64,000 bases of DNA from Anaerocolumna jejuensis DSM 15929. GTDB taxonomy: Bacteria > Bacillota > Clostridia > Lachnospirales > Lachnospiraceae. The notes beneath the pieces were generated by a model that ran no database searches, was not told the DNA's origin, and saw nothing but the letters and a program-made list of their open reading frames with translations. Below, one piece after another: positions 8,581 through 16,575 of this stretch; the stretch's first letter is position 1, and each line of letters opens with the position of its first letter. Position numbers and translations under genes: made by a program. Location: contig NZ_FRAC01000015.1 in NCBI RefSeq assembly GCF_900142215.1, positions 124,001 through 188,000 on the forward strand. Direction: 5' to 3'.

Positions 8581-9399
8581 TTATAATGTTTTTAAATAAT
8601 CGATACTTGCTTTTGCGCACTCCAAAGGAGTTTTTCCCATAGAAGGTGCATCCTGTTCCACTACAACCCAGCTGGCACCGATATCCTTACAAGCCTTAAG
8701 TATTTCAGAAAAGTTCTGCACGCCATATCCTACAGGACGGAATTCAAAAGCCTTTGACTCCTCTTCCTTCTTTTCCTCTGTTATGCCTATGAGCTCATAC
8801 ATTTTGTCAGGCCTTTTGCCAGGCATCACAAAATCCTTTAGATGAACAACCGGTGAACGGCCAATATATTTCCGCAGATAATCTGACGGATTTTCACCTG
8901 CAACATTTACCCAGCAGGTATCCACTTCCGTTTTCAGCAAATCACTGGATACGCTGTTATAAAGAATATCCAGAGCATATTCACCATCAATTTTTTCAAA
9001 CTCAAAATCATGATTATGATATAATAATACAAGCCCCGCATCATTGGCAGCTTTTCCGATTATCTTGGCGCCTTCAATAACTTCATTGAATTTATCGGCA
9101 CCGGGACGGTATTCCGGTGTAAGGTAAGGAATTGCAATGTACTCACAGCCAATTTCGGCATATTCGCCTACCACCTTGGCAGGGTCTGCAATGAGGTCAA
9201 CAAAGGGGACATGGGCAGATACGGGGAGTAAACCGATTTCTTTGAGTATCTGCTTAATCTCTGCCGGCTTATGGCCATAAAGTCCTGCAAATTCTACACC
9301 TTCATATCCAAGCGCTTTAATCTTCCTCAGCGTTCCTGAAAAGTCTTTTTCCAGTTCTTCACGAACGGAATAAAGCTGTATTGCTATTGGGAATGTCAT
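8581..9399 (-). CDS. Sugar phosphate isomerase/epimerase (xylose isomerase-like TIM barrel)
   Basis: A 272-residue protein of the AP-endonuclease-2/xylose-isomerase-like fold. Visible family features are the opening IQLYSVREEL, EGVEFAG near residue 36, LLYHNHDFEF (metal-site His/Glu region) near residue 125, the TEVDTCWV strand and HLKDF near residue 186. Such enzymes, including IolE/IolI/Hyi-like members, isomerise or epimerise sugars. Which one cannot be settled here. It is the promoter-proximal gene of the operon with the dehydrogenase at 7401-8552. Confidence 0.85.
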   Translation of the reverse strand: MTFPIAIQLYSVREELEKDFSGTLRKIKALGYEGVEFAGLYGHKPAEIKQILKEIGLLPVSAHVPFVDLIADPAKVVGEYAEIGCEYIAIPYLTPEYRPGADKFNEVIEGAKIIGKAANDAGLVLLYHNHDFEFEKIDGEYALDILYNSVSSDLLKTEVDTCWVNVAGENPSDYLRKYIGRSPVVHLKDFVMPGKRPDKMYELIGITEEKKEEESKAFEFRPVGYGVQNFSEILKACKDIGASWVVVEQDAPSMGKTPLECAKASIDYLKTL

Positions 9400-9560
9400 A
9401 AGTAATTTCCTCCTCTATGAAATATAATGGACTATATTTGTATTTTAGGTCTTAAAATGCTATAATACAAGTCAAAATGGTAATGATATAGGACAGATAT
9501 TGATATTTTGCATTTCTGTTCAATTTGCCGCTTAATTTTAATTTATTGATACCTAAATTT

Positions 9561-9725
9561 GATTCAAGTGTCTTAAGTCAATGCCATGTTTATTGAATGT
9601 ATACTTGTGGTATAAAAATACACTCAGCTCCGTAAAAGTCACTTCATTGCATTTTTATACCCCAAATATACATAACCCTAATTTACATAAGCGAAAGCTG
9701 AGATTAACTTATAACACCCGAATCA
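9561..9725. repeat. MITE-like inverted-repeat element in the divergent promoter region
   Basis: The ends are imperfect inverted repeats: GATTCAAGTGTCTTAAG and, inverted, GATTCGGGTGTTATAAG. Nested inside is a perfect 11-bp inverted repeat, GGTATAAAAAT at 9609-9619 and ATTTTTATACC at 9651-9661. The outer sequence matches the 55-bp element at 7341-7395, so the operon is bracketed by two related copies. The element lies between the isomerase start and the AraC-regulator start, in the 355-base regulatory spacer (9400-9754), so it may carry promoter or operator sequence. Confidence 0.6.
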
Positions 9726-9754
9726 AATTTCAAACCATAAGAGGGAACTTCGAT

Positions 9755-10561
9755 ATGAAATTTTTTTATGAAAACAAGGATTTATCTGTAGTTGCGCACT
9801 ATGGAGTATGTCTGGCTTTCGACGCACATCTACACGGGCACATTGAACTGGTTTATATGATAGAAGGCCGCTCAAAAGCTTATGTAGATTCAATGGAGTA
9901 TATTATAGAAGCCGGAGATATTTTAATAGTCTTTCCCAATAAAATTCATCAGTACCAGAGAATAGGCAATGAGAATTTCTTTCTCAGTATCTTTCCCCAG
10001 GACCTATGCCCCGAATTTCAGAATATTTTCAAATATAAGGTTCCCGTATCTCCTTTAATAAAAAATGCAGCCAGGAACAACAGGCTGCTGCCTCTCATGA
10101 AAAGTATTGCCAAAATCAACAAGGAAAAGACACAATTCCACGATGCTATTATCAGAGGATATTTTTTAATATTGCTCAGTGAGATATTCCAGATGATCCA
10201 ATTTGAAGATGCCAGAGCCTCGGATACCGATACGGTGAAATCTATTCTAAATTATTGTGCCAAAAATTATACCAGGGAAGATATGCAGCTTGAATCCATA
10301 TCCCGGGAGCTGCATATAAGCAAGTACTATGTTTCCCGCATTTTTTCCCAAAAATTACATATGAGCTTTAATGAGTATATTGGTATGCTGAGAATATCGG
10401 ATGCCTGCAAATTTCTCGTGAATAAGGATATGAGTATCACTGAAATTGCCTATAGTGTGGGCTTTAATTCCACCCGGTCATTCAACCGGTCATTTTTAAA
10501 ATTCACCGGCATGGCACCCAGACAGTACAGGCAGCTGCAATCCTTTGGGAATTTTGAATGA
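9755..10561 (+). CDS. AraC family transcriptional regulator with N-terminal cupin
   Basis: A 268-residue regulator. Residues 1-110 form an AraC-type cupin sensor (HLHGHIELVYMIEGR, then an EAGDILIVFPNKIHQY strand). The C-terminal 100 residues carry the two helix-turn-helix motifs (SISRELHISKYYVSRIF and ITEIAYSVGFNSTRSFNRSF) and the PRQYR end typical of the family. I chose the ATG at 9755, which has GAGGGA 9 bases upstream; an open extension back to 9581 crosses the inverted-repeat element and is not protein-like. It is divergent from the isomerase/dehydrogenase operon and probably controls it in response to the substrate. Confidence 0.9.
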   Translation: MKFFYENKDLSVVAHYGVCLAFDAHLHGHIELVYMIEGRSKAYVDSMEYIIEAGDILIVFPNKIHQYQRIGNENFFLSIFPQDLCPEFQNIFKYKVPVSPLIKNAARNNRLLPLMKSIAKINKEKTQFHDAIIRGYFLILLSEIFQMIQFEDARASDTDTVKSILNYCAKNYTREDMQLESISRELHISKYYVSRIFSQKLHMSFNEYIGMLRISDACKFLVNKDMSITEIAYSVGFNSTRSFNRSFLKFTGMAPRQYRQLQSFGNFE

Positions 10562-10626
10562 ATAGTGTTGTTGAACTTTCAGACTTTTGGGGTTGCAAAA
10601 GAACTATCAGCTGATTTAAATAATTT

Positions 10627-10781
10627 CCGGACCAAATATAATTCCAAGACCAAATAATTTCCAGTCAAATATATTTTCCTGACCAAATATATTTTCCAGG
10701 CCAAATATATTCTCCAGACAAATATATTCTCCAGACAAATATATTCTCCAGACAAATATATCTTCCATTACAAATACAGAT
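10627..10781. repeat. Nine-unit 17-18-bp tandem repeat after the AraC gene
   Basis: Units start with CC and follow CCAGACAAATATATTCT. The units at 10714 and 10731 are identical and the one at 10748 nearly so. Copies become more divergent towards 10627, the gradient expected of an array growing at one end. There is no internal reading frame or dyad, and it does not look like CRISPR because there are no spacers. Confidence 0.85.
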
Positions 10782-10836
10782 ATTAGGCCATTATATTTGC
10801 TATATTTATAAGATTATATACCTTGAAAAGTTTTTA

Positions 10837-10910
10837 TTGACTATTACAATAGTTATGTTATAATTCTTTATGAGGGGTGCCCAGTCTGCTATGGCTGGGT
10901 ATTTTTATTG
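10837..10910 (+). ncRNA. Small hairpin RNA cassette with its own promoter, copy 1
   Basis: A good sigma-A promoter (TTGACT at 10837, TATAAT at 10859, 16-base spacer) is followed within about 10 bases by a short transcript unit. It starts GAGGGG and ends in a stem CCCAG/CTGGG, extended by G-U and U-A pairs, with loop TCTGCTATGG and then ATTTTTATT. The promoter spacer contains a perfect palindrome ACTATT-AC-AATAGT, a likely operator. A homologous unit lies at 13597. The stem differs between copies by paired changes, so it is selected as RNA structure. No peptide is visible. Confidence 0.65.
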
Positions 10911-10991
10911 ACAAAAACCTCATAACAGATCGTAATTTATTTCTTGTTGTTTTTGATATATATAGACCTTATCTTATTCCATATTATATCA

Positions 10992-11076
10992 GGAGAAGTC
11001 CCAACAAGACTTGGAATCCTATAAGAAAAATGATTATGAATCCCTATTTGTTTTGAGAACCCTCTAAGACTTCTCC
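10992..11076. other. Structured spacer: 9-bp inverted repeat ends with 67-base interior
   Basis: GGAGAAGTC at 10992-11000 is matched by GACTTCTCC at 11068-11076. The element is about the size of a tRNA and has a tRNA-like end stem, but no proper T-loop or D-loop can be folded. It follows hairpin RNA copy 1 and precedes the terminator of the small membrane protein gene. Function unknown. Confidence 0.4.
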
Positions 11077-11093
11077 CGCTTTTAAAATAAAAA

Positions 11094-11119
11094 AGCCTAT
11101 AACCCACAGGTTATAAGCC
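11094..11119 (-). terminator. Terminator of the small membrane protein gene
   Basis: GCCTATAACC pairs with GGTTATAAGC (one G-U in the RNA). On the minus strand it is followed by TTTTTTATTTT. It sits 12 bases after the stop codon of the gene at 11131-11412. Confidence 0.8.
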
Positions 11120-11130
11120 GTAAAATACCA

Positions 11131-11412
11131 CTATGATTTTTTTAACCTTTTCCAAACCTTTGTTATGGCCGAAAGTATTATATATACTATTAATACATTG
11201 ATTATCAGAGCAAGTGCATTAACACTCATTGAACTGAAGGGTGTCCTTCCAATTGGCACATCATGTACAGATATAAATGGTATCGGATACCCAAATGATG
11301 TCTCAAAACCATCAGTGTGCCTATAAGGCAGTAAATAGGTACTAATTACTGTTAACCATGCCGACAAATTTAGTGTTTTCAAGTTTAGGCTTTTCAAATC
11401 AAGTTTTTTCAT
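11131..11412 (-). CDS. Small membrane protein of unknown function
   Basis: A 93-residue protein. A Lys/Leu-rich repetitive start (KKLDLKSLNLKTLNL) leads to a hydrophobic stretch (WLTVISTYLLP, residues 19-29). A polar loop follows, then a clear membrane helix (ALALIINVLIVYIILSAI, residues 66-83) and a basic C-terminus. The ribosome binding site GAGGTGAG precedes the ATG. It is downstream of the dGTPase/partner pair on the same strand, with a 79-base gap. I recognise no family. It might be an unrelated island gene or a third component of that module. Confidence 0.55.
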   Translation of the reverse strand: MKKLDLKSLNLKTLNLSAWLTVISTYLLPYRHTDGFETSFGYPIPFISVHDVPIGRTPFSSMSVNALALIINVLIVYIILSAITKVWKRLKKS

Positions 11413-11491
11413 GCGCTCTCACCTCTTACAAATAATACCATGCAAGTATTATATTTGCAACCAGAAAGAGCCCCATAAGGATGCTTCATAA

Positions 11492-12079
11492 TCAGACTGT
11501 ACGCGCCTCATAGAATACTAAATATTTATCACCGGTTTTGTTTTTATTTATATCACTATTATAGGCAAAGCTCCATTCAACCAGAACACTTTTTCCTTCT
11601 ATAAAAAAATCTCTGAACATATGTCTTAGCTTAGGGACAAAGTTGCACAATTCATTCATTTCAATAGATGTTAGAAAAGCTTCATTACCATCATACTCAA
11701 TTCCCTGTTCAGAAATAAAAACAGTAACATCTCGCTCTGAGTAAGTGACTAAATTCCACAAATCATCTTTAACAGCTTCAATTACTACTTTATCCTTATA
11801 AACGTTCATTGTTCCACTTTTTTCTGCTATGAAAAAGGGATAATAAATCACGATTCCATTATCATCCAAATCATCCAGTGTTTTATCAGCGAATATTTTG
11901 GCCTCATGTGAATTACAGCCTATCAACCTAGGTAAGTTCAAGTCATCTCCGTGGAAAACAGCCGATCTAATTGTCCACAATAAGTTTTCATCCAGCAATG
12001 TATTCTTATTATATTCTTCCCAGGGCACAACAGGTAAAGAGGAGCTGCGTAACTCAAAAAAGCCCATTAATTTATTCAT
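11492..12079 (-). CDS. Unknown 195-residue protein, partner of the island dGTPase
   Basis: A soluble, acidic protein with no signal peptide or membrane helix. It has mixed alpha/beta character (FYEARTV end; aromatic-rich segments VIYYPFFIAE and LVEWSFAYN). No family recognised. It starts 7 bases after the stop of the dGTPase-like gene at 12087-13385, so the two are almost certainly co-translated. That tight pairing suggests an accessory, inhibitor or sensor of the dGTPase. Base composition is AT-rich like the rest of the island. Confidence 0.7.
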   Translation of the reverse strand: MNKLMGFFELRSSSLPVVPWEEYNKNTLLDENLLWTIRSAVFHGDDLNLPRLIGCNSHEAKIFADKTLDDLDDNGIVIYYPFFIAEKSGTMNVYKDKVVIEAVKDDLWNLVTYSERDVTVFISEQGIEYDGNEAFLTSIEMNELCNFVPKLRHMFRDFFIEGKSVLVEWSFAYNSDINKNKTGDKYLVFYEARTV

Positions 12080-12086
12080 ATTAGTC

Positions 12087-13385
12087 TCAACTTTCCTTTT
12101 TAGTAAATTTTTTATAGGTTGTTATTGCATATGAATCCATCATACCTGCTATATAGTCGCAAATTAATCTTTCCTGTAATTGTTCTTCATTTATTAATTT
12201 TTCTCTTTGTCTTTCTTCCATTTCCTTAATTACGTAAGATGCACGGTACTCAGGAGGTAAATACATCCTATTCTTCCTATAAGTATCAACCAAAAAATCA
12301 ATTATTTCATTGCCTTGCTGTTCATAATGATATACTTCATCATTATGATTAATGCACTTAAATGTAATCTTCTTTAGCCCTTCGGCCAGATTACTATAAT
12401 TTACAAAGCCCAATTCTCTTGGCCACATAGTACCGGTCGCATTAATAAATTCCTGATCAACCTCTATAAGCCCTATATCGTGTATCAATAAATTTATAAG
12501 GCTTGATGTAAGTTCTTGACGGAAAAGTTTCGTATAGTCAGATGAATCGATATTTGCATAGTCCCTGCTATCTCTGCAAGCGTCAACTATCTCTTTCAGC
12601 TTTTCATAAGATTTTAAATCTTTTTCAGCATATGCCGAATAAAAGTCATGTAAAATTTCATCAATAGTAAAGCATTTAAGTCTCAATCCATCTTCTAAAT
12701 CATGTGCAGCATAAGCTATTTCATCAGCCAAATCCACAATTTGCACATCTAGTGTCCTTACTTTATAATCATTCTTAGCTAAAAATTCATTAAGAAAATC
12801 AAAGTCTTCATCATAAATAAACTTCTGTTTCTCATCTCTTTTAGCCTTATCGAATTTCTTGTTATATTTAACTACGCTAAAAAGAGTTCTATACGTTAGA
12901 TTAAGACCCCTGAAATCTGGCTTCTTTTTCTCTATATTTGTCAATATTCTTAAAGTCTGTGCATTGCCTTCGAATCCACCAATCTCACTAAATATACGAT
13001 TGAGCTTAGTCTCACCAGAATGTCCAAACGGAGGATTTCCTAAATCATGTGCTAAGGCTCCAGCCTCAACTACATAAATTTCTGATATATCATATTTTAA
13101 TTCAAATGCTATAGATCTAGCAATTTGAGATACCTCTAAACTGTGTGTTAATCTATTTCTAAAAAACTGATCTTCTCTAATTCCTAATAATTGCATTTTC
13201 CCTTGCAATCTTCTGAATGAAGATGAATACATAATCCTTGAAAAATCTCTTTGAAAAGGACCCTCTGCCCTATAACGTGTTTTTTCACTATAGAAATGAC
13301 TGGCAAAAGGCTCCTGCAATAATTGGTTTTTGTAAATACGATTAATTTCTGTTGCTTGCTCGTTCAAATAATCTCTTTCTTCCAT
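12087..13385 (-). CDS. Accessory-island dGTPase-like HD-domain protein
   Basis: A 432-residue dNTP triphosphohydrolase-family protein, distinct from the 348-residue chromosomal copy. The metal-binding set is intact: His of NRLTHSLEVSQIARSIA near residue 81, HD in LAHDLGNPPFGHSGE near residue 115, and Asp in DLADEIAYAAHDLEDG near residue 212. It carries an insertion between the HD motif and the last Asp. The C-terminus (ICDYIAGMMDSYAI) matches the family end. A GGGGGAG ribosome binding site precedes the ATG. It heads a two-gene unit with an unknown partner in an island beside a restriction-like gene. Some bacterial dGTPases protect against phage by draining dNTPs; that role here is inference. 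Confidence 0.85.
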   Translation of the reverse strand: MEERDYLNEQATEINRIYKNQLLQEPFASHFYSEKTRYRAEGPFQRDFSRIMYSSSFRRLQGKMQLLGIREDQFFRNRLTHSLEVSQIARSIAFELKYDISEIYVVEAGALAHDLGNPPFGHSGETKLNRIFSEIGGFEGNAQTLRILTNIEKKKPDFRGLNLTYRTLFSVVKYNKKFDKAKRDEKQKFIYDEDFDFLNEFLAKNDYKVRTLDVQIVDLADEIAYAAHDLEDGLRLKCFTIDEILHDFYSAYAEKDLKSYEKLKEIVDACRDSRDYANIDSSDYTKLFRQELTSSLINLLIHDIGLIEVDQEFINATGTMWPRELGFVNYSNLAEGLKKITFKCINHNDEVYHYEQQGNEIIDFLVDTYRKNRMYLPPEYRASYVIKEMEERQREKLINEEQLQERLICDYIAGMMDSYAITTYKKFTKKES

Positions 13386-13596
13386 TTTTATGCTCCCCCA
13401 ATGTTTTTATAATTATATATCATTTTACATTTTTCATCAATATAAAAAGGCATCTATTGACTTTGATAAGCGTCATATCTTAGAATGTTAATCCTTCACT
13501 TATTACTGTTACCTTACCTTTACTGGAAACCTTTGTAATTGATGGAGCATATACCGACTGTGTTACATTTGGGTAATTAAGAGATAAAAATAATTA

Positions 13597-13675
13597 TTGA
13601 CTATTTCAATAGTTATGTTATAATACTTAATAGAGGGGAATACCCGGTTTGCTATGGCCGGGTATTTTTTATTGA
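13597..13675 (+). ncRNA. Small hairpin RNA cassette with its own promoter, copy 2
   Basis: Same architecture as the unit at 10837: TTGACT at 13597, TATAAT at 13619, 16-base spacer with palindrome ACTATT-TC-AATAGT. Then GAGGGGAA leads into a 9-bp stem AATACCCGG/CCGGGTATT (13639-13647 with 13658-13666), loop TTTGCTATGG and a T run. Homology to copy 1 continues about 30 bases past the T run (TTATTGA...CAG-TC-TAAT). The hairpin would terminate a transcript of about 45 nt. The 13386-13902 spacer otherwise shows no gene. Confidence 0.65.
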
Positions 13676-13902
13676 AAATTTTCATGGCAGGTCATAATGA
13701 AGGTATAAATTCGCGTCTTTTAATTTTATTGAGGATACTATATGAATGTAAAAAAATGATTTAACTGTTCCTATTAAAGTAAAATGAAAATTTTCACTTA
13801 TTACTTGTCCTATTTCTTACTTTACCACTTTCTTTCTTGGTTTTTATGGTATAATCTTCTTACAGGCTATCGGCTGAGTACAAGAGAAAGGAATAAATAC
13901 TT

Positions 13903-14061
13903 ATGGGGAAATCAGATAAAGAACTTGCTGTAGAACTCGTTATTGCCCAAATCCAAGCAACATCTGTAATAAAGCATGCAGGCCATGTTCTAAAGTCTGA
14001 AACTGTAACAAATTTAATAACAACTTATTACAATGCCTTGCATTCGCTTGATGATAACTAA
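13903..14061 (+). CDS. Small conserved-looking protein (52 residues), unknown
   Basis: An ATG preceded by AGAAAGG (about 10 bases) opens a 52-codon frame beginning MGKSDKELAVELVIAQI and ending YNALHSLDDN. It is predicted helical and soluble. Similar short MGKSDKELA-type proteins occur with mobile elements of Clostridia as far as I recall, but I cannot confirm this here. A TATAAT-like box (GGTATAAT, 13847) lies upstream. It stands alone in the island. Confidence 0.55.
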   Translation: MGKSDKELAVELVIAQIQATSVIKHAGHVLKSETVTNLITTYYNALHSLDDN

Positions 14062-14480
14062 ACAGCTATGTTGTACATAATACTTGTTATAGTTGCCAAG
14101 TCTTCATTCAGATTGCTTATTGATATCTCCGCTTATAGTTTTCCGGCTATTGGCGGAGTATTCGATAGGCTTCTATCGCAATCCTACTCTTCCTCCTTTC
14201 CAATATAAAAAATATTATTACAAATATCATACACTATTGAGGAGGAATCTATAATACAAGGATAATAGAGACAGCGAATAAATACTTATATCTCTATTTG
14301 CATCATTTTTAGTTTATTTTCCATCGCTCAAATACATTAAAATCGTAAAATCCATTCCATATATTGACATAACATAATGATTGTTTCATACTATTCTTAT
14401 ACTAATTTTAAAAATTACAACATAACAAATGCAACTCAAATGAGTTCATTATAAATAACTTATGAAAAGGGGAAAATGCT
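14062..14480. other. Gene-free spacer before the restriction-like gene
   Basis: This AT-rich spacer has a short dyad (TCCGC...GGCGGA, 14130-14158) and no reading frame with a ribosome binding site. The final 20 bases carry the AAAAGGGGA ribosome binding site of the next gene. I see nothing else in it. Confidence 0.5.
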
Positions 14481-15548
14481 ATGGATTTTATTGATGAAGT
14501 AAGACAATTTTCAGCAAGGGTTCAAAAACTAAAAGATCAGATACCTACAGAGGAAGCTACCAAAATGTCTTTAGTTGTTCCGTTTTTTCAGATGCTTGGT
14601 TATGATGTTTTTAATCCTGATGAATTTTTACCTGAATTCACCGCCGATGTAGGCATTAAAAAGGGTGAAAAAGTTGACTATGCCATAATGAAAGACGGCG
14701 CCCCTGTTATACTAATTGAATGCAAGTGGTGTGGTGAAAATTTAGACAAGCACAGCTCGCAGCTATTTAGATACTTTGGTACCTCCAAAGCAAAATTCGG
14801 TATCCTTACAAATGGCTTAAACTATAATTTCTATACTGATTTAGATGAATCCAATAAAATGGACTTAATTCCTTTTTTAGAATTTGATATACTTAATATT
14901 AAACCCAATCTTGTTGCAGAATTAAAAAAATTCAGCAGGGATTCCTTTGATGTGGAGAATATATTTAGTACTGCATCAGAATTAAAATATTCTAAAGCTG
15001 TGAAAAACCTATTCGCCAATCAATTGAAAGAGCCTACTGATGATTTTATTAAATACTTTTTATCAAGTGTATATGATGGAGTTAAGACACAAAATGTAGT
15101 TGATAAATTCAGAGGAATTATCAAAAAATCCCTCAACGATTACATAAGTGAAATGATGAATGATAAAATTTCATCAGCACTGAAAAATGAAAATGAAACG
15201 GCTGTTACCATTGAAGAACCAGTAGAGTCTAAGGAAAATATAGAGATAACAAAAATTCATACAACTGATGAAGAAATAGAGTGCTTTTACATAATCAAGA
15301 GTATTTTAAACGGTACCATAAGTCCCGAAAATATAACATATAAGGATAATGAAAGATACTTCTCTGTATTATATAAGGGAAATATTCGTAAGACAATTTG
15401 CAGAGTGAACCTTGATACTAAAAAGAAGCAAATAATGATACCCGATGAAAATAAGGAATTTATCCGTACATATATTGACTCAATTAATGATATTTATGCA
15501 TTTAAGGATATACTCATAAAATCGGTTTCGATGTATGTTGAAAATTAG
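14481..15548 (+). CDS. Type I restriction HsdR N-terminal-domain protein (PD-(D/E)XK nuclease-like)
   Basis: A 355-residue protein. Residues 1-190 match the stand-alone HsdR N-terminal nuclease domain family. The features are a helical start, LVVPFFQMLGYDVFNP, the catalytic Asp in KVDYAIM (near residue 66), and the E-x-K of VILIECKWC (near residue 79), followed by QLFRYF and GILTNGLNYNFYTD. A charged linker (residues 235-265) joins a small C-terminal domain (EEIECFYIIKSILNG...). There is no helicase motor, HsdM or HsdS nearby, so it is not a classical type I system. Such proteins are common in prophages and defence islands. A good ribosome binding site precedes the ATG. Confidence 0.75.
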   Translation: MDFIDEVRQFSARVQKLKDQIPTEEATKMSLVVPFFQMLGYDVFNPDEFLPEFTADVGIKKGEKVDYAIMKDGAPVILIECKWCGENLDKHSSQLFRYFGTSKAKFGILTNGLNYNFYTDLDESNKMDLIPFLEFDILNIKPNLVAELKKFSRDSFDVENIFSTASELKYSKAVKNLFANQLKEPTDDFIKYFLSSVYDGVKTQNVVDKFRGIIKKSLNDYISEMMNDKISSALKNENETAVTIEEPVESKENIEITKIHTTDEEIECFYIIKSILNGTISPENITYKDNERYFSVLYKGNIRKTICRVNLDTKKKQIMIPDENKEFIRTYIDSINDIYAFKDILIKSVSMYVEN

Positions 15549-15666
15549 CAACATGTTTTAGCTTCTTATATGTCTTCTACTTCATTGACGATATAATATG
15601 CTTAACCAGGCAGCCGGTAGGACGGTCATGCCATCCGTTTCAAGTCTTGCGAAAGGGGTGGTGCTA

Positions 15667-15756
15667 ATGTACATTACATATGGTGACTTATTCACATTTG
15701 TAATTATGCTTGTAGCTATCATTACACTCGTTAGAGATAACAAGCACAAAAAATAG
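15667..15756 (+). CDS. Putative holin-like toxin of a type I toxin-antitoxin pair
   Basis: A 29-residue peptide, MYITYGDLFTFVIMLVAIIT followed by LVRDNKHKK: one membrane helix and a basic tail, the hallmark of the Firmicutes holin-like toxin family (TxpA/Fst-like type I toxins). A strong GAAAGGGGTGG ribosome binding site lies 5 bases before the ATG. The 3' end overlaps a convergent antisense RNA promoter and a shared terminator. A TATAAT box at 15592 could drive it, with a weak -35. Such toxins insert in the membrane when antisense control fails. Confidence 0.8.
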   Translation: MYITYGDLFTFVIMLVAIITLVRDNKHKK

Positions 15757-15856
15757 CCGTCCTGGACTCCGCTAAAAGTTAGGACGGCTATTTTGTAGTT
15801 AACCAAATAATTTTACCGGGACGGATAGATTGGAGCTATCCTCCGGCTGTCTTGCT
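15750..15856 (-). ncRNA. Antisense RNA antitoxin for the holin-like toxin
   Basis: On the minus strand a consensus promoter (TTGACT at 15886-15891, TATAAT at 15863-15868, exactly 17 bases apart) points towards the toxin gene. The transcript would start near 15856 and run about 105 nt. It would end at a perfect 14-bp hairpin, AAAATAGCCGTCCT/AGGACGGCTATTTT (15750-15763 with 15781-15794), which also covers the toxin 3' end and can terminate both RNAs. This is the layout of type I antitoxins that pair with the 3' end of the toxin mRNA. Confidence 0.7.
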
Positions 15857-15968
15857 AAGCATATTATATCCTAAAATACATACTAAGTCAACAAAGTTAA
15901 AACCGTCCCTGCGTCAACAGGAACGACTTAAATAAATACTATATTAGCATGAGCCTATACAATACACT

Positions 15969-16408
15969 CACCTAATTACAGTCAGCAACGGCTATGATGT
16001 AACCGATAAGTAGCTCAAGGAGAACACCACCTCCACACCTGATGCATACATGACAGAGAAACAATAAAAAAACTTGGAAGATTTCGTATATGATTTAGAA
16101 AGAAGAATTAAAAACGGTAAGTTTGTATCTAGTGAAAAGATCACCTACAGATGAATATATCCACACCATATCTAACTTTCAAAAATATTATCCACAAATA
16201 CAATGCTACCATTGAGGATAAGTCCTTGAAAATGTCAAACATATCGCTACTGCATGGACTCCGACACACTTCCACTACTCTGCTAATAACTGATAATGCT
16301 GATGTAAGAACAGTTTCGGTCAGATTGGGACATGCACAGACCAGTACCACCATGGACATATACACTCACAGCCTTAAAAAGTCAAATAAAAGGCAGCTTC
16401 TTCATTGA
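15969..16408 (+). pseudogene. Decayed tyrosine-recombinase integrase
   Basis: Reading in one frame from 15981 gives VSNGYDVTDK, a TAG, then ENTTSTPDAYMTEKQ, a TAA and NLEDFVYDLERRIKNGKFV, the N-terminal and SAM-like arm region of Clostridia integrases. After a TGA at 16152 the frame shifts and about 150-200 residues of the catalytic core are missing. The C-terminal part from 16151 keeps the LHGLRHTSTTLL box (R-x-x-H), VRLGHAQTSTTMDIYTHSL (the catalytic Tyr region) and a normal stop. Two nonsense codons, a frameshift and the deletion make it inactive. It lies 168 bases from the 3' end of tRNA-Thr, a typical integration target. Confidence 0.88.
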
Positions 16409-16575
16409 AAAATTTTTTAATAAAAGAGCTTAATTCTCTGGAACGTATTGTTATAGTGCGTACTATTTTTGCACACACAAATCCCAAATAGGCCCCCAGG
16501 CGCTAAAAAAAGCACCCTTTACTGGATGCCTTTTCTCTTTCGCACTAAGCCTTGATCTAACTAGCTTTTCTTGAG

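Noticed and set aside
10992..11076. A tRNA-sized element with a 9-bp end stem
   Set aside because: No T-loop, D-loop or consistent anticodon arm can be folded; a similarity to the tRNA-Thr 3' part (TCCC-AC-AGACTTG) is too short to call an attachment site.
13440..13555. 34-codon stop-terminated minus-strand stretch reading like a protein C-terminus (YPNVTQSVYAPSITKVSSKG)
   Set aside because: No start, no recognisable family and short enough to be chance; possibly a phage-gene relic.
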